DNA of 8,555 nucleotides from JBFXAM01 sp050184295 (GCA_050184295.1 JBFXAM010000161.1:1-8555); one strand, 5' to 3'. Shown: positions 1 through 6,900, numbered from the stretch's first letter. The notes: generated by a model not told the origin, from the sequence alone. Translations and numbers: made by a program.

Positions 1-19
1 CGTAGCAGGCAAGCCCGAA

Positions 20-46
20 CGGGCCGCGGGCTTCCCCCGCGGCCCG
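20..46. repeat. GC-rich perfect hairpin (11-bp stem, 5-nt loop)
   Basis: Bases 20-30 (CGGGCCGCGGG) are the exact reverse complement of 36-46, separated by the loop CTTCC. There is no T-tract on either side, so it is not a classical intrinsic terminator. It could be a U-less terminator or a 3'-end stabilising hairpin for a + strand gene that may end at the TAG at 3-5. It could also be part of a structured RNA. The structure is seen directly; the role is inferred. Confidence 0.55.
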
Positions 47-159
47 CTCAGGCCGTATGGACGCGCGTTACCGCGGGCGACGGACCAGAACAACAGGACG
101 CCCGCCGGGCTCGAAAGCGAAGCCCGCGGCTGCGTTCGAACGAGCATCGAAGGGGGTTT

Positions 160-207
160 AAGACCGGTTCGAACGTCGCTCAATTCGAGCACGCCGAACC
201 GGTTTTT
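160..207 (+). terminator. Rho-independent terminator, + strand
   Basis: A 9-bp perfect inverted repeat (ACCGGTTCG at 163-171, CGAACCGGT at 195-203) extends to about 12 pairs using A160, A161 and G162 against the T-run. It is followed by TTTTT at 203-207. The loop holds a second nested stem (174-181 with 187-193, one bulged C). The opposite strand has no T-run after the stem, so termination is for + strand transcription from the left. No gene in the window is an obvious client, so the terminated gene or RNA probably lies left of base 1 or in 1-160. Confidence 0.7.
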
Positions 208-249
208 AGGGGCTCAAAGAGCTGAGCGGAGAGCGTGCGCGCTATCGAT

Positions 250-283
250 CTGTCCCGGATATTCTTTTTCTGTCCCGGATATT
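250..283. repeat. Two direct 14-bp repeats, 20-bp period
   Basis: CTGTCCCGGATATT occurs at 250-263 and again exactly at 270-283. The 6-bp spacer (CTTTTT) sets a 20-bp period, close to two helical turns. The pair lies about 100 bp upstream of the operon promoter. It could be a tandem binding site for a regulator. It could also be a fragment of the GGGACAG-type intergenic repeats found beside REP-associated transposases in some genomes; the reverse complement reads AATATCCGGGACAG. Neither reading can be decided from this window. Confidence 0.6.
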
Positions 284-314
284 TTCGCGCCCGACACGCC
301 CGACACTGGCGAAT

Positions 315-338
315 AAAAAAAAAGCACCAAGCTGGTAC
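315..338 (-). terminator. Possible minus-strand intrinsic terminator
   Basis: Read on the minus strand, GTACCA, triloop GCT and TGGTGC form a six-pair stem with one G-T wobble, followed at once by nine T (A-run 315-323 on the + strand). This has the form of an intrinsic terminator, but the stem is short and no minus-strand gene ends here. It might stop antisense transcription running out of the operon. Alternatively the A-tract is simply upstream promoter DNA. Confidence 0.3.
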
Positions 339-372
339 GGAAACGAGTGGAACGAATTTCAGGAAGTCGGAG

Positions 373-401
373 TTGCCGATATTTACCATGTATGCTATAT
401 T
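373..401 (+). promoter_or_regulatory. Sigma70-type promoter of the two-component operon
   Basis: A -35 element TTGCCG (373-378) and a -10 element TATATT (396-401) are separated by exactly 17 bp. The predicted start near 408 gives a leader of about 30 nt to the ATG at 440. The region is the most AT-rich in the window. The same -35 hexamer and spacing recur in the predicted promoter at 3843-3871, which supports both calls. It is the only good candidate for the two genes that follow. Confidence 0.65.
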
Positions 402-418
402 TACTTCGGTTGGTAAAT
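379..418. promoter_or_regulatory. Operator-like inverted and direct repeats over the promoter
   Basis: ATTTACCA (381-388) is matched by its exact reverse complement TGGTAAAT (411-418), 22 bp apart. The left arm lies in the -35/-10 spacer and the right arm just after the predicted start. In addition ATATTTAC occurs twice in direct orientation (379-386 and 397-404, 18-bp period), the second copy covering most of the -10. Three TTTAC half-sites therefore crowd the promoter. A repressor or autoregulator site is plausible. The downstream gene encodes a candidate DNA-binding protein of the MerR/BldC-like type, and BldC is known to bind AT-rich direct repeats. That link is inference. Confidence 0.45.
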
Positions 419-439
419 TGGGAAACACAGAGAACAGAG

Positions 440-1051
440 ATGTCCGACGACCCGAATCTGGCCCGCCCCGGTGTACGTCTGAGTCAGACCGTGTTCACCA
501 CCGGCGAAGTCGCCAGAATCTGCAACATCAGCCAGCAAACGGTGATCCGTTGTTTCGACAGCGGAAAGCTCCAGGGCTTTCGCGTCCCCGGCTCGCGATT
601 CCGCCGAATCACCCGCGAGGGACTTATTAAGTTCCTCAAAGAAAACAACTTACCGCTCGATCTGCTCGACAGCGGCAAGAAGCGCGTGCTCGTCGTCGAC
701 GACGATCCCGCCATCGTCGAAATGCTCGTGGAAATGCTGGAGCGCGACGGCCGATTCGAGGTCCAGACCGCCTCCACCGGGTTTGACGCCGGCATCCGCA
801 CCAAGGAATTCAACCCCGACGTCATCATCCTCGATTTCATGCTGCCCGACATCAACGGCAATGCCGTTTGCCGCACGATTCGCGCCGATCGGACCCTTCA
901 GCACGTGAAAATCATCGTCGTCTCCGGCGTGGTGAGCCCTGAGGACAAGGAGCAGTTGCTGGCGTGCGGTGCGAACGATTTCTTTCAGAAGCCGTTCGAC
1001 ATCCAACAACTTGTGACCCGGATCATGGAAGTAACTCGTGAAGCCGTCTGA
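440..1051 (+). CDS. Response regulator with N-terminal MerR/BldC-like HTH and C-terminal receiver domain
   Basis: 203-residue cytoplasmic regulator. Residues about 19-69 (FTTGEVARICNISQQTVIR onward) form a MerR/excisionase-type winged helix-turn-helix (HTH_17, BldC-like) that should bind DNA. Residues 82-200 are a CheY-like receiver: acidic pocket D87-D89, phospho-acceptor D132 in LDFMLPD, switch S162, and K184 before P185. All key receiver residues are present, so it should accept phosphate. The order HTH then receiver is the reverse of OmpR, NarL and NtrC regulators. The ATG at 440 is chosen because it lies about 30 nt after the promoter and begins just before the HTH; an upstream GTG (347) would lie before the promoter. 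The ribosome site is weak (AGAGA). The gene overlaps the histidine kinase gene by 14 bp, so the two are probably a cognate pair. It is AT-richer than its neighbours and uses a TTA codon (L71). Target genes are unknown. Confidence 0.9.
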   Translation: MSDDPNLARPGVRLSQTVFTTGEVARICNISQQTVIRCFDSGKLQGFRVPGSRFRRITREGLIKFLKENNLPLDLLDSGKKRVLVVDDDPAIVEMLVEMLERDGRFEVQTASTGFDAGIRTKEFNPDVIILDFMLPDINGNAVCRTIRADRTLQHVKIIVVSGVVSPEDKEQLLACGANDFFQKPFDIQQLVTRIMEVTREAV

Positions 1052-3332
1052 ACCGATCAGCACCCTCGCCGAGCCCGCCGCCGAGCTCGACGTCGTGCTG
1101 TCGCATCTCGATCGGCTGCCGACGCTGCCGGCGGTGGCGGTGCGGCTCCTGGAGTTGACGGCGGAATCCGCGGCGAACACGCGCGAGGTTGCGGAGTTGC
1201 TGCGCGCCGATCAGTCGCTCACCGCCAAGCTGCTTTCCCTCGCCAACGGCGCGGCGCAGGGCACCCGTTCGCCCATCACCGATCTCAACCGCGCCATCGT
1301 GCAGCTTGGCTTTCAAACGGTGCGGAACCTCGTGTTCTCGGTGAAGGTCTTCGAGACCTTCGGCGGACGCGACGAACCGGGCGGCGAACGCCGTTTTGAC
1401 CGCGCGCAGTTCTGGAAACACGCGCTCGCCGTCGCGTGTGCGGCACAGGGGTTGGCGGCCGCCGGGCGCGACCTCGGGATTGCCCCCGGCGACGCCTTCG
1501 TCGCGGGGCTGCTGCACGACCTGGGCAAGGTCGCGCTCGACGCGGTCTTTCCGAAGGCCTATGACCGCATCGCGGCGCACGCAGAGCAGACGCGCGGCGA
1601 CATCGCCGACAGCGAGCGCGCGATTCTGGGCGTCGATCACACGGTTGCGGGCCGCCGCCTCGCGGAGCACTGGCGCCTGCCGCGCGCCCTGCGCGAGGTG
1701 ATCTGGCTTCATCACCTCGCGATCGACTCGCTGCCCGGCTGCGTGAGCGCGCCGGTGCTCGTCGGACTCGTGCAGGCCGCCGACGCGCTGGCGCGCGAGC
1801 GGCGCATCGGCTATTCCGGAAATCACGTCGCTTACGAACGTGCCGCCGATGTCGCGCTCCGGCTCGGGCTCTCCGAAGTGCAGGTCGGGGCCGTCGCCGA
1901 GCGGCTGGTCGAAGACGTGGCGCAGCAGGCGAACCTGCTCGAGCTGGACCGCGAGACGCCGCGGTCGATCTACCTCGAAGCGCTCACCCGCGCGAACTCG
2001 GAGTTGAGTCGTCTGAACGACGACCTGACCGGCACCAACCGCCGCCTCGCCGCGGCGGCGCGCTATTTCCACGCGCTGCGCACACTCGACGAGCAGCTCG
2101 ACGCGTCGTCGGGCGTGTCCGACCTGGTCGGCGCGATCGCCGACGCCGCGATGGTCGCAACGCAGAAGCCGCGCCTCGCGGTCTTCGCGTGGCGTGACGA
2201 TGCGGGAACGGTCGACCTGGCTTGGCGGGCGGACAGCCCGCCGGCGCGCGGCTGCGAGACGGCGCTGCTGCGCACGGAATTCGAGTCGATCGGCGAACAA
2301 TGCGATGCGATGCTCGATGCGGTCGTCGCGCGGGCGCCCCGCCCGGTCCGCACGATCGCGTCGCCGGCGCTGGCGCAGCTCGGCGAAGGCGACGCCTGGC
2401 TGCTTCCGATCGTCCACGACGCGCGCTTGGCGGGCGGCATCCTCTACCTGTCGGACCAGGACGAACATGCGCGGCTCGCGGGCGAAGCCGCCGAGCTGCG
2501 GTCGTTTCTCGCGAGCCTGGGTCTGGCGCTCGGCCGGGCTCGCGCCCAGGCGGCTGCCCGGCGCCTCTCCGACGATCTGGCCGACATGAACCGCCGGCTT
2601 CAACAGGCGCAGCTCGAACTGCTCCGCTCACGGACGCTCTCGATGATCGCCGAGATGGCGGCCGGCGCCGGCCACGAGCTGAACAGTCCCCTCGCGGTGA
2701 TCTCCGGCCGCGCGCAGCTTCTCCGCGAACGCGTCGCCGATCCGGAAGTGCAGCGCGCCCTCGACATCATCCGCGACAAAGCGCATGAATGCAGCCAGAT
2801 CGTCACCGAACTGATGGACTTCGCCCGTCCGCGCACGCCGCGCAGCGCCGCGGTCGACCTGCGCGCGCTGCTGTCGACTGTGCGGAACGAGTTCGCCGAG
2901 TCGGCGCAGTTGCCGTCGTCGCGCCTGGTGCTGGAACTGCCGGCGCCGCTGCCGCCCGTGCAAGGCGACGAGGCACAGTTACGGATCGTTTTTCAGGAGT
3001 TGCTGAAGAACGCGATCGCGGCGATTCAGAGCACACCCGGCGCGGTCACGATCCGCACGCGGCCCACGCCGGCCGGCGACGCGCTCGAGGTGGTCATTCG
3101 CGACACCGGGTGCGGCATGACGCCTTCGGTCCTGCAACGGGCGTTCGACCCGTTCTTCTCGCATCGCGCCGCCGGGCGCAGCCGCGGGCTCGGCCTTCCG
3201 CGCGCCCACCGGATCGTCGAGGCGCACGGCGGACGCGTCTGGCTGGAGAGCGCGGTCGACGAGGGAACCGTCGCGCACGTGGTGTTGCCGATCAGCGGCG
3301 GCGCGACGGCGCCCGCGCCGCCGGGGGCGTAA
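1038..3332 (+). CDS. Soluble HDOD-GAF-like sensor histidine kinase
   Basis: 764 residues, no membrane segment, so a cytoplasmic sensor. Domains in order: HDOD (about 18-300); coiled coil (about 310-340); a GAF-like sensor region (about 345-498, weaker call); a second coiled coil (about 500-538); HisKA with H-box HELNSPL, phospho-accepting H546; and an HATPase with N-box N658, G1 motif D689-T-G-C-G-M and G2 motif GRSRGLGL (713-720). The kinase residues are complete, so autophosphorylation and transfer to D132 of the preceding regulator are expected. The HDOD domain unusually keeps an HD-type ligand set: H128, H160-D161, H201, H225/H226 and D249. The GTG start at 1038 is supported by GGAAG at 1027-1031, six bases upstream, and there is no other nearby start. 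The 14-bp overlap with the regulator gene suggests translational coupling. The signal sensed is unknown. Confidence 0.9.
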   Translation: MKPSEPISTLAEPAAELDVVLSHLDRLPTLPAVAVRLLELTAESAANTREVAELLRADQSLTAKLLSLANGAAQGTRSPITDLNRAIVQLGFQTVRNLVFSVKVFETFGGRDEPGGERRFDRAQFWKHALAVACAAQGLAAAGRDLGIAPGDAFVAGLLHDLGKVALDAVFPKAYDRIAAHAEQTRGDIADSERAILGVDHTVAGRRLAEHWRLPRALREVIWLHHLAIDSLPGCVSAPVLVGLVQAADALARERRIGYSGNHVAYERAADVALRLGLSEVQVGAVAERLVEDVAQQANLLELDRETPRSIYLEALTRANSELSRLNDDLTGTNRRLAAAARYFHALRTLDEQLDASSGVSDLVGAIADAAMVATQKPRLAVFAWRDDAGTVDLAWRADSPPARGCETALLRTEFESIGEQCDAMLDAVVARAPRPVRTIASPALAQLGEGDAWLLPIVHDARLAGGILYLSDQDEHARLAGEAAELRSFLASLGLALGRARAQAAARRLSDDLADMNRRLQQAQLELLRSRTLSMIAEMAAGAGHELNSPLAVISGRAQLLRERVADPEVQRALDIIRDKAHECSQIVTELMDFARPRTPRSAAVDLRALLSTVRNEFAESAQLPSSRLVLELPAPLPPVQGDEAQLRIVFQELLKNAIAAIQSTPGAVTIRTRPTPAGDALEVVIRDTGCGMTPSVLQRAFDPFFSHRAAGRSRGLGLPRAHRIVEAHGGRVWLESAVDEGTVAHVVLPISGGATAPAPPGA

Positions 3333-3370
3333 CACGCGCGACTGACGGCGCGTGGCCGCGCCGGCCGCGG
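3333..3370. terminator. GC hairpins between convergent genes
   Basis: Directly after the kinase stop, CACGCGC (3333-3339) pairs with GCGCGTG (3348-3354) around an 8-nt loop. A second small stem, CCGCG (3356-3360) with CGCGG (3366-3370), follows. No T-tract follows on either strand, so this is at best a weak or factor-assisted terminator shared by the converging genes. Confidence 0.3.
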
Positions 3371-3401
3371 GCGAGCGGAGTCGCGCGGTGCGCGGTTGGC
3401 T

Positions 3402-3707
3402 TCAGGCGCTCTTCAGGTTGTTTACATCCGCGGTGATGACAATCTGGCTGCCGGCGGGGTCGCGCAGCGCCACCTTCACGCGCTTGTCGCGCTTCAGGCG
3501 CTCGCGCTCGGTCTCGCTCGAGATATAGACGACTTCGGCTTGGATCTTCTTGTCGCCGGAGAAAAACAGCTGCTGCAACCGGCGCTTGACCGGCGTCGAG
3601 GTGCGCTGGTTGTCGTTGTCCCACGTCGACCACAGCGGAACGGCGCCCGGATCACGAACCTTTACGCGGGCGCCGGCCGAGACGTTTTGTGCCGAAGATC
3701 CAATCAT
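3402..3707 (-). CDS. Hypothetical protein, 101 residues, family not recognised
   Basis: Small basic cytoplasmic protein with no signal peptide or membrane segment. Two segments resemble each other: RVKVRDPGA (14-22) and RVKVALRDPAG (76-86), flanking a Lys/Arg/Glu-rich helix-prone middle (about 38-75). A GARVKVRDP-type strand suggests a small beta-rich, SH3-like fold, but this is speculation and I do not assign a function. The ATG at 3707 is preferred over a TTG at 3830 because GAGGAG lies ten bases upstream (3718-3723) and the residues between are Arg/Pro-rich with no domain character. A promoter-like sequence at 3843-3871 implies its own transcript with a leader of about 130 nt. It converges on the kinase gene and diverges from the AsmA-like gene. 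The clear ribosome site and promoter make it more likely real than a chance ORF. Confidence 0.7.
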   Translation of the reverse strand: MIGSSAQNVSAGARVKVRDPGAVPLWSTWDNDNQRTSTPVKRRLQQLFFSGDKKIQAEVVYISSETERERLKRDKRVKVALRDPAGSQIVITADVNNLKSA

Positions 3708-3717
3708 AGCGCGAACG

Positions 3718-3723
3718 CTCCTC
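3718..3723 (-). promoter_or_regulatory. Ribosome binding site deciding the start of the 101-residue protein
   Basis: The minus strand reads GAGGAG here, ten bases before the ATG at 3707. It is the best Shine-Dalgarno match in the window and rules in this ATG over the upstream TTG. It directly abuts a hairpin at 3725-3742. Confidence 0.65.
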
Positions 3724-3724
3724 G

Positions 3725-3807
3725 GGCCCGGGTCAGCGGGCCGCTCCGTGGAACAAGCTTTCTGCGAACGGGGAGGGCGCGACGGCGCGGTACAGCGTTG
3801 CCGTCGC
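3725..3807 (-). promoter_or_regulatory. Structured 5' leader of the 101-residue protein gene
   Basis: Within the predicted leader (about 3836 down to 3708) there are two hairpins. GCGACGGC (3779-3786) pairs perfectly with GCCGTCGC (3800-3807) across a 13-nt loop. GGCCCG (3725-3730) pairs with CGGGCC (3737-3742) across six bases, ending right beside the GAGGAG ribosome site. A CCCTCCCC stretch in the transcript (opposite 3769-3776) could pair partly with that site. The stems are seen; a regulatory role is inferred and matches no riboswitch class that I recognise. Confidence 0.35.
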
Positions 3808-3842
3808 AGAGGTGGGTTGCCCCGTACCAACTGTTCGAGTGA

Positions 3843-3871
3843 ATATTACGAGTCGTTGTTACGGACGGCAA
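3843..3871 (-). promoter_or_regulatory. Sigma70-type promoter for the 101-residue protein gene
   Basis: On the minus strand TTGCCG (3871-3866) is followed after exactly 17 bp by TAATAT (3848-3843). The predicted transcript start is near 3836. The -35 hexamer and spacing are identical to those of the operon promoter at 373-401. The site lies in an AT-rich island in otherwise GC-rich DNA. No equally good promoter is seen on the + strand for the divergent AsmA-like gene: a TTGACA at 3880-3885 lacks a -10. Confidence 0.55.
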
Positions 3872-3982
3872 TACTTTTTTTGACATTTCGCGCCGCCGCC
3901 GCGCGAGTTTCGGGCGACGGTGCCGGTCGGAAGCCTCCGCACGCCGCTGCGGCGCTTCCCCAACCCGCGCCGTGCCGCGACA

Positions 3983-6900
3983 ATGCCCCGCATGCCGCGC
4001 GCTGGCCGCAGTCTCGAACGCCGCGAAGATCCTGACGAACCGCGCGCGCCGGTCGCGCCCCCGCTCGAGCTCGACCAGCCGCCGGCGCCGCGGCGATCCG
4101 GGTGGCGTCGCCTGGCACGCTGGGCGGTGTGGGCGAGCGTGGCCGTTGCGGTTGCGCTGGTCGGTTCCTATTGGTATTACACGCGCCCCGGCCGGATTCG
4201 CAGCGCGGTCGAGTCCACCTTCCACCGCCTCGGGCTCGTCGTCGCGCGCCTCGACGCCGCGTCGTTCCTGCCGCCGAACAGCGTCGAACTTTCCGGGCTT
4301 CTGGTCGCGTCCGCGGGCGCGGGACCCGCGGTCGCGGGCGGACCGGCGGCCGAGCCGCTCGTGCACGTCGGCTTCGCGCGGATCACGTGCGAACCGTGGG
4401 CGCTGCTGCGCGGCGAGTTTCGGGTCACCGACATTCTCGTGCAGAATGCCACCGCGACGATCCTGCGCGACGCCGAGACGGGAGTGCTGAACTGGCCGTT
4501 GCGCGTGGGGCCGCCGCCGTCGGACCGCGGATCGGCCACGCGCGTGCTGCCGAACGTTCGCATCGAGAGCGTCGACCTGCAACTCATGATGATCGAACAC
4601 GGGCGACACCGCCTCGCGCGGCGGTGGGTGTTGCAGGGCGCCGCCGCCCCCCAGCCGGCCGATGCCGCCGGTCGCCGCCCGTACCAGATTCGCGTCACGC
4701 GCACCGCCGGTGCGACGTTCGGCGCCGCCACCCCGCGCGCGCCCGCGTTTCTCGAACTGACCTGGAACGGGTCGACCGCGGAACTGCGCAGCGATTGGCT
4801 CGACGTCGAGACCGTCGCGCTGCTGCTGCCCGAGCCGGCCGCGCAGCAGCTCCGCGGCGCGAACATGCGCGGCAGCTTCGCGGTCGAGCAGTTGTCGCTC
4901 CTGGGACAAGACGTGCGCAGCGCCACGATTCGCGTCGCGAATCTCGGGGCCGCCGTTCCCGTCGAAGCCGGCTTGCCGCCGGACGAGCGATTCCTTCAGC
5001 TCAGCGACTTCGCGGTCACGCTCCGCTACGACGCCGCCGACGGCGCCGGCTTGGGGACACGCCTCACGCTCGACGCGAACGGCCGCCTCAATGGCGCCGC
5101 GACCCGCGCGACGCTTGGGTTGCGGGCCCGACCGCTGTCCGATCCCGCCGCCGCGCTTGCACCGGCCGCTGCCGACGGCGACGCCCCGCCGCCGTGGTGG
5201 GCGCCGCTCGCGCCCGCGGGTTTCGTCTTCGATGTCGATCTCGGTGTGACCGGAATCCACGCGCCCACGCACGATCGAAACGCCGCGCTCCTGGAATCGA
5301 CCCATCTCCCGCGCGGCATGCGAGCGTTCTTTGCCGACTATCAGCCGCGCGGCGTCGCGAACGTCTCAATTACGGCGAGAGGCGGGGCGCGCGCGGTCGG
5401 CGGCCGGCTGGAACTCGATCCGGGCCTCACCGGCGAGTGCCTCGTCGACCCCCAGGGACTGTCGCTCGTCTACTACCGGTTCCCCTATCCGATCGACACC
5501 GTCCACGGCCGGTTGCGGATCTCGCCCGACGGGCTGGACCTGATCAACCTGCACGGGCGGCACGGCAGCGCGCGCATCCGCGCGGACGGCCACGTCAATC
5601 ACCCGTCGCCGTGGACCGGCTTTCGCGTGGGAGTATTCGCCCAGCACGCGCCGCTCGATCTGGCTCTCTACAACGCGCTGCCGCCGCGCTACCGCGCGGT
5701 CTGGGACCAGCACTCGCCGACCGGGCTTGTCGATTTGAATGTACTTCTGGAGCGCGAGGATCTCCCCGCCGAGGGACCGCTGCGCCCGCCCGACGTCCAC
5801 GTCGACGCCCACCTACTCAGCGGCGCGGTGAGCACCGGCGACGGCCTGCGACTCACCTGCGTCGACGGCCGCCTCTCATTCGGCGAGGGGCCGACGGTCA
5901 TTCATGACCTGCAAGGGTTTGTCGGCGAGAGCGGCGTGAGGCTCCGGGCTTCGCTGACCGGGCCCGCCGCCGACGGGCAACTCGAAGGCAGCGTGCAGAT
6001 TGAAGCCTGCGATGTCCCGCTTGCCCAGGCCGCCGCGCTGCCCGCGGCCGGACCGGCATCGGCGAGCGAGCTGAGCTTCGCCGGCGTCGGCGACGTGTGG
6101 GGACGCCGCCGCGCGGACTCGTCGTTCAGCGAGTCGCGCAGCCACTATGCCGTACACGTTCGCGACGGTCAGCTGACCTCGCCGGATCGCGCACTGGTGT
6201 GGACCGACGCGCGCGGCTGGATTGCACGTCGCGATGCCGCGATCGACGTGATCGGGCTTGCGGCGCGCCGCGGCGACGGCGAGCTGCGGCTCTCCGGCAC
6301 GCTGCCGACGGCGCGCGACGATTCCGCCCCCGCGGTCGACATGCACGTGCGCGACCCGCAGATCGATCGCGTCATCGCCGCGCTGACGCCCCCGCGCTGG
6401 CGCGCCGCCGTCCACGAGCTGGGCATCCACGGCAGCGGGCAGGTGGTCGCGCGGCTGCGTCCGGGTGACGCCGGCGCGGAGACGGGCTCGACCGAAATCG
6501 AGATCGAGTCGCAAGGCGCGCGCCCCGCGTTCCTGCCGCTCGACCTGCGCGGACTGCGCGCGCATGCCACGCTCCAGCCCGATGGATTCCGGATCCACGG
6601 CGCCTCGGCCGCATATGGCGCGTTGACGCAATTGCGACTGGACGGCCACGGCGAATGGGGTTCGCAGCTCGACCAGGTCGAATTCGAGCTCACCGCGTCA
6701 GACCTCGATCTCACCGCCGATTTCACCGATGCGATGCCCGAGCCGCTGGCGCTGTTGCTCCGCCGAGTCGCGCCGGCGGGGCGAGCCAACCTCCGTTTCG
6801 ACCGCGTCCGGTTCGAGCGCCGCGACGGCCCGCGCTGGCAGATCGACGGCGCCGTCGCGATCGAGCGCGCCGCGCTCCGCGTCGGGCTCGCGCTCACCGA

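Larger units (their letters stand above)
1..439. other. Intergenic region upstream of the two-component operon
   Basis: No gene is supported here. Frame 3 has TAG at 3-5, which could be the stop of a + strand gene entering from the left. The other two forward frames stay open until 225 and 314, but they run through the terminator at 160-207, so they are unlikely to be coding. A 34-codon ORF (57-161) is basic and low in complexity with no convincing ribosome binding site, and is not called. Composition shifts from very GC-rich (1-240) to AT-richer (240-440), as expected for a terminator-then-promoter region. The hairpins, repeats and promoter inside it are listed separately. Confidence 0.7.

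Noticed and set aside
57..161. 34-codon ORF ending at the base of the terminator
   Set aside because: Basic, low-complexity peptide with no good ribosome site and no recognised family. The position just before a terminator is suggestive but not enough.
347..439. Upstream GTG start for the response regulator
   Set aside because: It precedes the predicted promoter and adds residues unlike the family; the ATG at 440 fits the transcript.
1023..2603. 526-codon open frame on the minus strand opposite the kinase gene
   Set aside because: The translation is Arg/Ala/Gln-rich with no domain, and it lies antisense to a gene with clear HDOD and kinase motifs. GC-rich DNA leaves such shadow frames open.
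3708..3830. Upstream TTG start for the 101-residue protein
   Set aside because: The added residues are Arg/Pro-rich leader sequence, and GAGGAG at 3718-3723 supports the ATG at 3707.
3880..3885. TTGACA as the -35 of the AsmA-like gene
   Set aside because: The sequence 16-18 bp downstream is GC-rich with nothing resembling a -10 element.
3704..5305. 533-codon open frame on the minus strand opposite the AsmA-like gene
   Set aside because: Low-complexity Arg/Gly/Glu translation, no recognisable motif, no ribosome site. The + strand frame has a membrane helix and AsmA-like repeats.
4102..5907. 601-codon + strand open frame overlapping the AsmA-like gene in another frame
   Set aside because: Strongly Arg/Ala-rich, as expected for a shifted frame of GC-rich coding DNA.
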